Source: Streptomyces hyderabadensis (GTDB lineage Bacteria; Actinomycetota; Actinomycetes; Streptomycetales; Streptomycetaceae). From it: a DNA stretch of 64,000 nt. Positions within the stretch are counted from its first letter, which is position 1, and every line of letters starts with the position of its first letter. The DNA is taken from NCBI RefSeq assembly GCF_020404845.1, contig NZ_JAIOJZ010000003.1, positions 186,001 through 250,000 of the forward strand. The letters run 5' to 3'. The notes below the pieces were generated by a model, which made no database searches, was not told where the DNA came from, and worked only from the letters and a program-made list of their open reading frames with translations. The translations under genes and the position numbers were made by a program. This document shows, one piece after another, positions 18,980-27,500 of the stretch.

Positions 18980-20671
18980 TCAGGCCGGGCGGCGGACCTC
19001 CACCACGCGGAAGCGGTTCGCGACGAACGCGCCGTCGCACAGGGCTGCGTTGGCCGCCGGGTTGCCGCCGGAGCCGTGGAAGTCGGAGAAGGCGGCCGTC
19101 TGGTTGACGTACACCCCGCCGGTGAGGTTCAGGGAGAGCTGGGCCGCCTCCTCCAGGCAGACCTCCTGGACGGCCTCCTCGACCTCCGGGTCGGTCGTGT
19201 AGGCGCCCACCGTCATCGCGCCCTTCTCGCGGACGCTGCGCCGCAGCAGCTCCACGGCGTGGCCGGCGGAGTCGACGGCGACGGCGAAGGAGACCGGGCC
19301 GAAGCACTCGCTGGTGTAGGCGGCCTCGTCCTCGGGCTTGGCGCCGTCCAGCTTGACGATCACCGGGGTGCGCACCACCGCGTCCGGGAAGTCCGGGTTG
19401 GTCACCTCGCGGGAGGCGAGCGCGACCTCGCCGAGACCGGCGGCGGCCTCCAGGCGGGCCTTGACGTCCGGGTTGACGATGGCGCCGAGCAGGGCGTTGG
19501 CGCGGGCGTCGTCGCCGAGGAGGCCGTCGACGGCGCGGGCCAGGTCGGCGGTGACCTCGTCGTAGGACTTGGCGCCCTGGTCGGTGCGGATGCCGTCGCG
19601 GGGGATCAGCAGGTTCTGCGGGGTGGTGCACATCTGGCCGCTGTAGAGCGAGAGCGAGAACGCCAGGTTGGCGAGCATGCCCCGATAGTCGTCGGTCGAC
19701 TCCACGATCACCGTGTTGACGCCGGCCTTCTCCGTGTACACCTGGGCCTGCCGGGCGTTGGCCTCCAGCCAGTCGCCGAAGGCGGTGGAGCCGGTGTAGT
19801 CGATGATCCGGATCTCCGGCCGGGTGGCCAGGGTCTTGGCGATGCCCTCGCCGGGGCGCTCGGCGGCCAGCGCGACCAGGTTCGGGTCGAAGCCCGCCGC
19901 GGTGAGGACCTCGCGGGCGACCTGGACGGTGAGCGCGAGCGGCAGCACCGCGCGCGGGTGGGGCTTGACCAGGACCGCGTTGCCGGTGGCGAGGGAGGCG
20001 AACAGGCCCGGGTAGCCGTTCCACGTCGGGAAGGTGTTGCAGCCGATGACCAGGCCGATGCCGCGCGGGACCGGGGTGAACCCCTTGGTGAGCGCGAGCG
20101 GGTCGCGCTTGCCCTGCGGCTTGGTCCACTCCGCCGTCTCCGGGGTGCGGGACTGCTCCACGTACGCGTAGGCCACGGCCTCCATGCCGCGGTCCTGGGC
20201 GTGCGGGCCGCCCGCCTGGAAGGCCATCATGAAGGCCTGCCCCGAGGTGTGCATGACCGCCTGGGCGAACTCCATGGTCCGGTCGGCGATCCGCTTCAGG
20301 ATCTCCAGGCAGACCATCGCGCGCAGCTCCGCGCCCGCGTCCCGCCAGGCCTTCTGGCCGGCCTTCATGGCGGGCAGCAGCACGTCGAGGTCCGCGTGCG
20401 GGTACTCCACGCCCAGCTCGATCCCGTACGGGGAGACCTCGCCGCCCACCCAGCCGTCGGTGCCGGGCTGGCCGAGGTCGAGGCGGGTGCCGGACAGGGC
20501 GTCGAAGGCGGCCTTGCCCGCGGCCGCGTCCAGGCTGCCGTTCTCCCCGTAGGCCTTGGGGTGCTCGGGGTGGGGGGACCAGTACGCGCGCGTGCGGATC
20601 GTCTCCAGCGCCAGGTCCAGGGTCGGCCGGTGCTGGGCGATCAGCTGGTGTGCGGTGAGTTCGGCGGCCAT
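18980..20671 (-). CDS. paaN: PaaN-type aldehyde dehydrogenase (phenylacetate degradation)
   Basis: A 563-residue protein of the PaaN aldehyde dehydrogenase type, which oxidises the semialdehyde after ring opening in aerobic phenylacetyl-CoA catabolism. Catalytic Cys is in SLYSGQMCTTPQN; the NAD site includes DYTGSTAFGDWLE. It lacks the C-terminal MaoC hydratase of long PaaZ/PaaN proteins. GAGGAG stands about ten bases before the ATG. It is divergent from the paaH-like gene across 173 bp holding a palindromic TetR-type operator, which points to shared control. Other ring-cleaving paa genes are not in the window. Confidence 0.88.
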   Translation of the reverse strand: MAAELTAHQLIAQHRPTLDLALETIRTRAYWSPHPEHPKAYGENGSLDAAAGKAAFDALSGTRLDLGQPGTDGWVGGEVSPYGIELGVEYPHADLDVLLPAMKAGQKAWRDAGAELRAMVCLEILKRIADRTMEFAQAVMHTSGQAFMMAFQAGGPHAQDRGMEAVAYAYVEQSRTPETAEWTKPQGKRDPLALTKGFTPVPRGIGLVIGCNTFPTWNGYPGLFASLATGNAVLVKPHPRAVLPLALTVQVAREVLTAAGFDPNLVALAAERPGEGIAKTLATRPEIRIIDYTGSTAFGDWLEANARQAQVYTEKAGVNTVIVESTDDYRGMLANLAFSLSLYSGQMCTTPQNLLIPRDGIRTDQGAKSYDEVTADLARAVDGLLGDDARANALLGAIVNPDVKARLEAAAGLGEVALASREVTNPDFPDAVVRTPVIVKLDGAKPEDEAAYTSECFGPVSFAVAVDSAGHAVELLRRSVREKGAMTVGAYTTDPEVEEAVQEVCLEEAAQLSLNLTGGVYVNQTAAFSDFHGSGGNPAANAALCDGAFVANRFRVVEVRRPA

Positions 20672-20774
20672 GCGGGACCAACTCCTCGTCTCTCACGGAC
20701 TCGCCGTCGACTCTCCGTCGAGTCCGTGGACCTGGGGGAAACCTGGGCAGGAACAGGCGGACACGGCTAGAGTA

Positions 20775-20788
20775 ACCGAACGATCGGT
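20775..20788. promoter_or_regulatory. TetR/PaaR-type operator between paaN and paaH
   Basis: ACCGAACGATCGGT fits the core ACCGNNCGNNCGGT that I recall for PaaR of Corynebacterium. It lies 56 bp before the paaH-like ATG. A near-identical site is at 23673. The TetR gene at 22356 is the natural candidate binder. Confidence 0.65.
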
Positions 20789-20844
20789 CGGGACAAGGGG
20801 GACCGCCGCATCTGTGGAAAACCCCGTGCGGGAGGATCGCGCAC

Positions 20845-22359
20845 ATGACAGCACTCGACCTCAGCAGCCCCGTGGCCGTCGTCGGCACCGGCACCATGGG
20901 CCAGGGCATCGCCCAGGTGGCGCTGGTCGCGGGCCATCCCGTGCGGCTGTACGACGCCGTCCCGGGCCGGGCCGGGGAAGTGGCCGGCGCGATCGGGGCC
21001 CGGCTCGACCGGCTCGTCGAGAAGGGCCGCCTCACCGGCGCCGAACGGGACGCCGCCCGGGCCCGGCTCACGCCCGCCGAGACCCTCGACGGGCTCGCCG
21101 GCTGCATGCTCGTCGTGGAGGCCGTCGTGGAGCGTCTCGACGTCAAGCAGGAGCTGTTCCGCGCGCTGGAGGACGTCGTCGGCGACGACTGCCTGCTCGC
21201 CACCAACACCTCCTCCCTGTCCGTCACCGCCGTCGGGGGCGCGCTGCGTGTGCCCGGCCGCTTCGTCGGCCTGCACTTCTTCAATCCGGCGCCGCTGCTC
21301 CCGCTGGTGGAGGTGGTCTCCGGGTTCGCCACCGACCCCGCGTCGGCCACGCGCGCGCACGAGACCGCCCGTGCCTGGGGCAAGACCCCGGTGGCCTGCG
21401 CCGACACCCCCGGTTTCGTCGTCAACCGCGTCGCCCGGCCCTTCTACGCCGAGGCTCTCGCCGTCCACGAGGCCCGGGGCGCGGACCCGGCCACCGTCGA
21501 CGCCGTGCTGCGCGAGTCGGGCGGTTTCCGGATGGGCGCCTTCGAGCTGACCGACCTGATCGGCCAGGACGTCAACGAGTCCGTCACGCGGTCCGTGTGG
21601 CAGTCGTTCTTCCAGGACGTGCGCTTCACCCCGTCCCTGGCCCAGCGCCGCCTGGTCGAGTCCGGCCGGCTAGGCCGCAAGAGCGGACAGGGCTGGTACG
21701 ACTACCGCGACGGCGCCGAGCGTCCCGAGCCGCACACCGCCGAACCGGCCGACCCGCCCGCGTACGTCGTCGTCGAGGGGCACCTGGGACCGGCGGCCGA
21801 ACTGGCCGGGCTGATCCGGGAGGCGGGCGTCGAGGTGCGTTCGCAGGACGGGTACGGCGCGGGACGGCTCGTCCTGCCCGACGGCGGCACGCTCTGCCTC
21901 ACCGACGGTGAGCTGCCCGTGTCGAGGGACCTCGTCCACTTCGACCTCGCCCTCGACTACCGCGCGGCCGGCCGGATCGCCCTGTCCGCGTCCCGAGGCG
22001 TCCGGCCGGGCCTCCTGTCCCAGGCCACCGGGCTGTTCCAGGCGCTCGGCAAGAAGGTCAGCGTCGTCGGCGACGTCCCCGGCGTGATCGTGGCCCGGAC
22101 CGTCGCCCGGATCATCGACCTGGCGTTCGATGCCGTGGCCAAGGGCGTGGCCACCCCGGAGGACGTCGACACGGCGATGCGGCTCGGTGTGAACTACCCC
22201 CTCGGCCCCTTCGAGTGGAGCCGTCGGCTCGGTGACACCTGGGCCCGCGACCTGCTGTCCCACGTCCACGCGTGGGAACCGTCCGGGCGCTGCGCGCCGT
22301 CCCTCGCGCTCCACCGCCACGCCGCCGCCGCCGAGGCCCGGGAGGACACCGACTCATGA
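20845..22359 (+). CDS. paaH: 3-hydroxyacyl-CoA dehydrogenase (PaaH-like)
   Basis: A 504-residue NAD-dependent dehydrogenase that oxidises 3-hydroxyacyl-CoA to 3-oxoacyl-CoA. The N-terminal Rossmann motif VVGTGTMGQGIAQ (~12-24), the catalytic HFFNPAP histidine (~140) and a 3HCDH C-domain (~185-285) are followed by a second, partial 3HCDH C-domain (~395-480, GVNYPLGPFEW). This two-repeat layout is that of PaaH/PaaC. A GGGAGGATC site precedes ATG 20845. Its stop overlaps the TetR start (ATGA). Beta-oxidation is an alternative role; divergence from paaN favours phenylacetate. Confidence 0.85.
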   Translation: MTALDLSSPVAVVGTGTMGQGIAQVALVAGHPVRLYDAVPGRAGEVAGAIGARLDRLVEKGRLTGAERDAARARLTPAETLDGLAGCMLVVEAVVERLDVKQELFRALEDVVGDDCLLATNTSSLSVTAVGGALRVPGRFVGLHFFNPAPLLPLVEVVSGFATDPASATRAHETARAWGKTPVACADTPGFVVNRVARPFYAEALAVHEARGADPATVDAVLRESGGFRMGAFELTDLIGQDVNESVTRSVWQSFFQDVRFTPSLAQRRLVESGRLGRKSGQGWYDYRDGAERPEPHTAEPADPPAYVVVEGHLGPAAELAGLIREAGVEVRSQDGYGAGRLVLPDGGTLCLTDGELPVSRDLVHFDLALDYRAAGRIALSASRGVRPGLLSQATGLFQALGKKVSVVGDVPGVIVARTVARIIDLAFDAVAKGVATPEDVDTAMRLGVNYPLGPFEWSRRLGDTWARDLLSHVHAWEPSGRCAPSLALHRHAAAAEAREDTDS

Positions 22360-22967
22360 CCACCGCCAAGCGCGACACGTACACGCCCGAGACGCTGCTG
22401 TCCGTCGCCGTGCAGGTCTTCATCGAGCGCGGCTACGACGGCACCTCCATGGAGCACCTGTCCAAGGCGGCGGGGATCTCCAAATCGTCGATATACCACC
22501 ACGTCACGGGCAAGGAGGAGCTGCTGCGCCGGGCCGTGAGCCGGGCCCTGGACGAGCTGTTCGGGATCCTCGACGAGGAGCACGCGCGCGTGGGCACCGC
22601 CGCCGAGCGGCTGGAGTACGTCGTGCGGCGCATGGTCGAGGTGCTCATGGCCGAGCTGCCCTACGTGACGCTGCTGCTGCGGGTGCGCGGCAACACCGGC
22701 ACCGAGCGGTGGGCGCTGGAGCGGCGGCGCGAGTTCGACCACCGGGTCGCCGCCCTGCTGAAGGACGCGGCGGCCGAGGGGGACGTGCGCGCCGACGTGG
22801 AGGTGCGGCTCGCCACCCGCCTCGTCTTCGGCATGATCAACTCGATCGTCGAGTGGTACCGGCCCGAGGGGCCCGACGGCCGGGGCGGCGCGGGCGGCAC
22901 CGGCGAGCGCGAGGTGGTCGACGCGGTGGTCCGGCTGGTGTTCGGGGGGCTGCGCAAGGCGTCCTGA
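22356..22967 (+). CDS. TetR family transcriptional regulator (candidate PaaR)
   Basis: A 203-residue repressor-type regulator. The N-terminal helix-turn-helix (~10-55) contains FIERGYDGTSMEHLSKAAG and ISKSSIYHHVTGKEELL. The C-terminal ligand domain (~60-200) is helical with no recognisable family label. ATG 22356 overlaps the paaH stop, so it is translated with paaH. Two 14-bp palindromes (20775 and 23673), one before paaH/paaN and one before bkdA, are good candidate operators. The effector is probably an acyl- or aryl-acyl-CoA, by analogy with PaaR and FadR-type regulators. Confidence 0.85.
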   Translation: MTTAKRDTYTPETLLSVAVQVFIERGYDGTSMEHLSKAAGISKSSIYHHVTGKEELLRRAVSRALDELFGILDEEHARVGTAAERLEYVVRRMVEVLMAELPYVTLLLRVRGNTGTERWALERRREFDHRVAALLKDAAAEGDVRADVEVRLATRLVFGMINSIVEWYRPEGPDGRGGAGGTGEREVVDAVVRLVFGGLRKAS

Positions 22968-22970
22968 GCG

Positions 22971-23048
22971 GCAGGGGGCCGGTCCGGGCGGCAGGGGGCC
23001 GGCCCGGGGCGCAGGCGGCCGGTCCGGGCGGTACCGGGCCCGGCCCCG
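22971..23048. repeat. 20-bp tandem repeats between tetR and bkdR
   Basis: Three 20-bp units begin gcagg (22971, 22991, 23011), with a decayed fourth to 23048. Each carries ggccgg, so the array can fold into several hairpins and may serve as the convergent terminator. Confidence 0.65.
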
Positions 23049-23052
23049 CAGG

Positions 23053-23571
23053 TCAGCTCTGCGGTTCCAGGTCCTCGGTCTCGAAGACCAGCAGGGTGCG
23101 GGTGCTGAGCACTTCCGGGATGGCCTGGAGGCGGCTGAGCACCAGCTCGCGCAGCGCCCGGTTGTCCGGGGTGTGCACCAGCAGCAGGACGTCGAAGTCG
23201 CCGCCCACCAGGGCGATGTGCGAGGCCCCGGGCAGCTGGCGCAGCTGGGCGCGGACCGTCCGCCAGGAGTTCTGGACGATCTTCAGGGTGATGTAGGCCG
23301 AGGTGCCGTGCCCGGCCCGCTCGTGGTCGACGCGGGCGCCGAAACCGCGGATGACACCGTCCTCGACGAGCCGGTTGATGCGCGCGTAGGCGTTCGCGCG
23401 CGAGACGTGCACCCGCTCCGCGACCGACCGTATCGAGGCCCGGCCGTCCGCCTGGAGCATGCGCAGGATGTCCTGGTCGATGGCGTCCAGCGGGCGCGGG
23501 GGCGGCGGGGCGCCGGCCTCGTCCGTGCCGCCGCCCTCCCCGGGGCGATCGGCCATTTGTTCAGCTGCCAC
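23053..23571 (-). CDS. bkdR: Lrp/AsnC family regulator BkdR
   Basis: A 172-residue Lrp-type regulator. Residues ~28-75 are the DNA-binding domain (LDAIDQDILRMLQADGRAS, then VHVSRANAYARINRLVEDGVI). Residues ~90-165 are the RAM effector domain (YITLKIV, VGGDFDVLLLVHT). GTG 23571 has a GGCGGGGG stretch nearby; ATG 23556 is an alternative. It is divergent from bkdABC. In S. coelicolor, BkdR regulates a bkd operon and affects development and antibiotics (published, from memory). Two inverted repeats just upstream (23590-23642) are candidate binding sites and could autoregulate it. Confidence 0.88.
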   Translation of the reverse strand: MAAEQMADRPGEGGGTDEAGAPPPPRPLDAIDQDILRMLQADGRASIRSVAERVHVSRANAYARINRLVEDGVIRGFGARVDHERAGHGTSAYITLKIVQNSWRTVRAQLRQLPGASHIALVGGDFDVLLLVHTPDNRALRELVLSRLQAIPEVLSTRTLLVFETEDLEPQS

Positions 23572-23589
23572 GTGCCCCCGCCTTCCCCT

Positions 23590-23610
23590 GATGGACGTAC
23601 TGCGTCCATC
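23590..23610. promoter_or_regulatory. Perfect 8-bp inverted repeat upstream of bkdR
   Basis: GATGGACG (23590-23597) and CGTCCATC (23603-23610) flank a 5-base spacer, 19 bp before the bkdR start. Its position suits an operator for BkdR. Confidence 0.55.
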
Positions 23611-23612
23611 TC

Positions 23613-23642
23613 AGGCTGTGGAGAACCGTTTGTCCACAGCCT
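23613..23642. promoter_or_regulatory. 10-bp inverted repeat containing two convergent DnaA-box matches
   Basis: AGGCTGTGGA (23613-23622) and TCCACAGCCT (23633-23642) are perfect arms around 10 bases. Within them TTGTCCACA (plus strand, 23630-23638) and TTCTCCACA (minus strand, 23617-23625) both fit the Streptomyces DnaA-box consensus YYVTCCACA. Confidence 0.55.
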
Positions 23643-23672
23643 GGGGCCGCATGTAGCCAAAATGTGCCGACG

Positions 23673-23686
23673 ACCGAACAATCGGT
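23673..23686. promoter_or_regulatory. Second TetR-type operator, upstream of bkdA
   Basis: ACCGAACAATCGGT is identical to the 20775 site at 13 of 14 bases. It lies 62 bp before the bkdA ATG, downstream of the bkdR-proximal repeats. Confidence 0.6.
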
Positions 23687-23748
23687 AGGTGAGGCCCGTC
23701 ACACCCGTGGCGAGCCCGAAGCCGCTCCCACGAGGAGGAGGTGCCGTC

Positions 23749-24909
23749 ATGACGGTCATGGAGCAGCGGGGCGCGTACCGGCCCACACCGCCGCCCGCCT
23801 GGCAGCCCCGAACCGACCCCGCGCCGCTGCTGCCCGACACCGAGCCCCACCGGGTCCTCGGCACCAAGGCCGCGGACCGCGCCGACACCGAGCTGCTGCG
23901 CACGCTGTACGCCCGGCTGGTGCGCGGCCGGCGGTACAACGCGCAGGCCACGGCGCTGACCAAGCAGGGCCGGCTGGCCGTCTACCCCTCCAGCACCGGC
24001 CAGGAGGCGTGCGAGATCGCCGCCGCGCTGGTCCTGGAGGAGCGCGACTGGCTCTTCCCCAGCTACCGCGACACCCTCGCGGTCGTCTCGCGCGGCGTCG
24101 ACCCCGTCGAGGCCCTCACCCTGCTGCGCGGCGACTGGCACACCGGCTACGACCCCTACGAGCACCGGGTCGCCCCGCTGTCGACGCCGCTGGCCACCCA
24201 GCTGCCGCACGCCGTGGGCCTCGCCCACGCCGCCCGCCTCAAGGGCGACGACGTTGTCGCGCTGGCCATGGTCGGCGACGGCGGCACCAGCGAGGGCGAC
24301 TTCCACGAGGCGCTGAACTTCGCCGCCGTCTGGCGCGCCCCGGTCGTCTTCCTCGTGCAGAACAACGGCTTCGCGATCTCCGTCCCGCTCGACAAGCAGA
24401 CCGCCGCCCCGTCGCTGGCCCACAAGGCCGTCGGCTACGGGATGCCCGGCCGCCTGGTCGACGGCAACGACGCCGCCGCGGTGCACGAGGTGCTGTCCGA
24501 GGCAGTGCGGCACGCGCGCGCGGGCGGCGGCCCCACGCTGGTGGAGGCGGTGACGTACCGCGTCGAGGCGCACACCAACGCCGACGACGCCACGCGCTAC
24601 CGGGGCGACGCCGAGGTGGAGACCTGGCGCCGGCACGACCCGGTCGAGCTGCTGGAGCGGGAGCTGACCGAGCGCGGCCTGCTCGACGAGGACGGCATCC
24701 GTGCCGCCCGCGAGGACGCCGAGGCCATGGCCGCCGACCTGCGCGCCCGCATGAACCAGGACCCGGCGCTGGACCCGCTGGACCTGTTCGCCCACGTCTA
24801 CGCGGAGCCCACACCGCAACTGCGCGAGCAGCGGGACCAGCTCCGCGCGGAGCTGGCGGCCGAGGCCGAGGCGGATGCCGCGTCCGCACCACAGGGGGGA
24901 CACCGATGA
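23749..24909 (+). CDS. bkdA: Branched-chain 2-oxoacid dehydrogenase E1 alpha subunit
   Basis: A 386-residue thiamine diphosphate enzyme subunit that decarboxylates the 2-oxoacids of valine, leucine and isoleucine. It has SSTGQEACEIAAAL, the ThDP motif GDGGTSEGDFHEALNFA with NNGFAIS, and a YRVEAHTNADD phosphorylation-loop region. ATG 23749 has a very strong GGAGGAGG site. Its stop overlaps bkdB (ATGA). It is the first gene of bkdABC, divergent from bkdR. It pairs with the second cluster at 41-45 kb, whose E1 alpha has a different N-terminus. Confidence 0.93.
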   Translation: MTVMEQRGAYRPTPPPAWQPRTDPAPLLPDTEPHRVLGTKAADRADTELLRTLYARLVRGRRYNAQATALTKQGRLAVYPSSTGQEACEIAAALVLEERDWLFPSYRDTLAVVSRGVDPVEALTLLRGDWHTGYDPYEHRVAPLSTPLATQLPHAVGLAHAARLKGDDVVALAMVGDGGTSEGDFHEALNFAAVWRAPVVFLVQNNGFAISVPLDKQTAAPSLAHKAVGYGMPGRLVDGNDAAAVHEVLSEAVRHARAGGGPTLVEAVTYRVEAHTNADDATRYRGDAEVETWRRHDPVELLERELTERGLLDEDGIRAAREDAEAMAADLRARMNQDPALDPLDLFAHVYAEPTPQLREQRDQLRAELAAEAEADAASAPQGGHR

Positions 24910-25910
24910 CCACCGTCGCCGCCAAGCCGGCCACCATGGCGCAGGCCCTCACGCGCGCGCTGCGCGACGCCATGGCCGCCGACCCGGGCGTGCACGTCCT
25001 CGGCGAGGACGTGGGCACCCTCGGCGGTGTCTTCCGGGTCACCGACGGGCTTGCCGCGGAGTTCGGCGAGGATCGCTGCACGGACACCCCGCTCGCCGAG
25101 GCCGGCATCCTCGGCACCGCCGTCGGCATGGCGATGTACGGGCTGCGCCCGGTCGTCGAGATGCAGTTCGACGCCTTCGCCTACCCGGCGTTCGAGCAGG
25201 TCGTCAGCCACGTCACCAAGATGCGCAACCGCACCCGCGGAAAGATGCCCCTCCCGCTGACCATCCGGATCCCCTACGGCGGCGGCATCGGCGGCGTCGA
25301 GCACCACAGCGACTCGTCCGAGGCGTACTACATGGCGACTCCGGGGCTCCATGTCGTCACGCCCGCGACGGTCGCCGACGCCTACGGGCTGCTGCGCGCG
25401 TCCATCGCCTCCGACGACCCGGTGGTCTTCCTCGAACCGAAACGGCTGTACTGGTCGAAGGACACGTGGAACCCGGAGGAACCGGCGTCCGTTGAACCGG
25501 TGGGCCGCGCGGTGGTGCGGCGTTCCGGCCGGAGCGCCACACTCATCACGTACGGACCGTCGCTGGCCGTCTGCATGGAGGCGGCCGAGGCGGCCCGGGC
25601 CGAGGGCTGGGACCTCGAAGTCGTCGATCTGCGCTCCCTGGTGCCGTTCGACGACGAGACGGTGTGCGCTTCGGTGCGGCGGACGGGACGCGCGGTCGTC
25701 GTCCACGAGTCGGGTTCCTTCGGGGGCCCGGGCGGGGAGATCGCGGCCCGGGTCACGGAGCGCTGCTTCCACCACCTGGAGGCGCCGGTGCTGCGTGTGG
25801 CCGGGTTCGACATCCCGTATCCTCCGCCGATGCTGGAGCGTCACCACCTGCCTGGTGTGGACCGGATCCTGGACGTCGTGGGGCGCCTGCAGTGGGAGGC
25901 CGAGAGCTGA
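24906..25910 (+). CDS. bkdB: Branched-chain 2-oxoacid dehydrogenase E1 beta subunit
   Basis: A 334-residue E1 beta subunit that forms the heterotetramer with BkdA. Typical parts are VLGEDVGTLGGVFRVT, DTPLAEAGILGTAVGMA, RIPYGGGIGGVEHHSDSSEA and the C-terminal transketolase domain with DLRSLVPFDDETV and VHESGSFGGPG. ATG 24906 overlaps the bkdA stop, and its own stop shares a base with the bkdC start (TGATG). These overlaps suggest tight translational coupling and equal subunit output. Confidence 0.93.
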   Translation: MTTVAAKPATMAQALTRALRDAMAADPGVHVLGEDVGTLGGVFRVTDGLAAEFGEDRCTDTPLAEAGILGTAVGMAMYGLRPVVEMQFDAFAYPAFEQVVSHVTKMRNRTRGKMPLPLTIRIPYGGGIGGVEHHSDSSEAYYMATPGLHVVTPATVADAYGLLRASIASDDPVVFLEPKRLYWSKDTWNPEEPASVEPVGRAVVRRSGRSATLITYGPSLAVCMEAAEAARAEGWDLEVVDLRSLVPFDDETVCASVRRTGRAVVVHESGSFGGPGGEIAARVTERCFHHLEAPVLRVAGFDIPYPPPMLERHHLPGVDRILDVVGRLQWEAES

Positions 25911-27397
25911 TGGCACACGCTTCTGACGGGGGCGCCCTGGAGTTCAGGCTGCCCGACCTCGGTGAGGGGCTCACCGAGGCCGAGATCGTGCGCTGGCTGG
26001 TCGAGGTCGGCGACGTGGTCGCCGTGGACCAGCCGGTCGTCGAGGTCGAGACGGCCAAGGCGATGGTCGAGGTGCCCTGTCCCTACGCCGGTGTGGTCAC
26101 CGCCCGCTTCGGCGAGGAGGGCACGGAGCTGCCCGTCGGGGCGCCGCTGGTGACCGTGGCGGTGGGCGAGGGCGCGGGCGACGCGGCACCGGTCGCCGAG
26201 GCACCCGCCGGGGAGCGGAAGACGGAGGGCTCCGGCAACGTCCTGGTCGGCTACGGCACCTCCGAGCCGCCCGCGCGGCGGCGCCGGGTGCGGCCCGACC
26301 GTCCGGTGGCCACCGGCGTCTCCGGGCGGGCGAACGGCCGGGTCCCCGGCGCCGCGCCGGCCGACGGTCCGGTCCGGGCCGCGGAGCCGCCGGTGCACAG
26401 CCCGGTCCGGGCCGCGGAGCCGGTGGACGGACCGGTTCCCGTCATCTCCCCGCTGGTGCGCAGGCTGGCCCGGCAGAACGACCTGGACCTGCGCGAGCTG
26501 ACCGGCTCGGGGCCGGACGGGCTGATCCTGCGGGCGGACGTGGAGTACGCGCTGCGTGCCGCCGCCGCGCACGGCGGCCGTGCGGCGGACCAGGGGGCCG
26601 TGACGAGCCGGGTGCCTGACACCGCACCCGCCGCCTCCGCCCCGGCCTCTTCCGCGACGCCCTCTTCCGCGACGTCCTCCTCCGCTTCCTCCGCCGTTTC
26701 GCGCTCCGACGGCGTCCGCGTGCCCCTCAAGGGCGTGCGCGGCGCCGTCGCCGACAAGCTCTCCCGCAGTCGGCGCGAGATCCCGGACGCGACCTGCTGG
26801 GTGGACGCCGACGCGACCGAGCTGATGCGGGCGCGCACCGCGATGAACGCCTCCGGCGGGCCCAGGATCTCCCTGGTCGCCCTGCTGGCCCGGATCTGCA
26901 CGGCCGCCCTGGCCCGTTTCCCGGAGCTGAACTCGACGGTGGACACGGAGGCCCGGGAGATCGTCCGGCTCGAACAGGTCCACCTCGGCTTCGCCGCGCA
27001 GACGGACCGGGGGCTGGTCGTGCCGGTCGTCCGGGACGCGCACGCGCGGGACGCCGAGGGGCTCACCGCGGAGTTCGCCCGGCTGACCGAGGCGGCCCGC
27101 GCGGGGCAGCTGACACCGGGCGACCTGACCGGCGGCACCTTCACGCTGAACAACTACGGCGTGTTCGGCGTCGACGGCTCCACGCCGATCATCAACCACC
27201 CGGAGGCGGCCATGCTCGGCGTCGGCCGCATCGTCCCCAAGCCCTGGGTGCACGAGGGCGAGCTGGCGGTGCGCCAGGTGGTGCAGCTCTCGCTCACCTT
27301 CGACCACCGGGTGTGCGACGGCGGCACGGCGGGCGGCTTCCTGCGGTACGTGGCGGACTGCGTGGAACAGCCGGCGGTGCTGCTGCGGACCCTGTGA
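25910..27397 (+). CDS. bkdC: Dihydrolipoyl acyltransferase E2 of the bkdABC complex
   Basis: A 495-residue E2 core enzyme that moves the acyl group to CoA. A single lipoyl domain (~10-85) carries Lys50 in VETAKAMVEV. A Pro/Ala linker, an E3-binding domain (~180-215, VISPLVRRLARQNDLDLREL), a second Ala/Ser-rich linker (~235-260) and the catalytic domain with FDHRVCDGG (His and Asp) follow. No E3 (lipoamide dehydrogenase) gene is in the window, so a shared E3 is expected elsewhere. An ~100-bp gap separates it from mobA. Confidence 0.93.
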   Translation: MAHASDGGALEFRLPDLGEGLTEAEIVRWLVEVGDVVAVDQPVVEVETAKAMVEVPCPYAGVVTARFGEEGTELPVGAPLVTVAVGEGAGDAAPVAEAPAGERKTEGSGNVLVGYGTSEPPARRRRVRPDRPVATGVSGRANGRVPGAAPADGPVRAAEPPVHSPVRAAEPVDGPVPVISPLVRRLARQNDLDLRELTGSGPDGLILRADVEYALRAAAAHGGRAADQGAVTSRVPDTAPAASAPASSATPSSATSSSASSAVSRSDGVRVPLKGVRGAVADKLSRSRREIPDATCWVDADATELMRARTAMNASGGPRISLVALLARICTAALARFPELNSTVDTEAREIVRLEQVHLGFAAQTDRGLVVPVVRDAHARDAEGLTAEFARLTEAARAGQLTPGDLTGGTFTLNNYGVFGVDGSTPIINHPEAAMLGVGRIVPKPWVHEGELAVRQVVQLSLTFDHRVCDGGTAGGFLRYVADCVEQPAVLLRTL

Positions 27398-27500
27398 CCG
27401 GGGCGCTGACGCCCGCAAGGTGACGGTGTGTCCGCACACCCTTCGATCGCGCGGGCTCCCGCGCGTTCCCTGTGATCGCCCAGGGCCCCATACTCGGGGG

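Noticed and set aside
27425-27440. GGTGTG/CACACC as bkdC terminator
   Set aside because: Only a 6-bp stem with no T-run; too weak to call.
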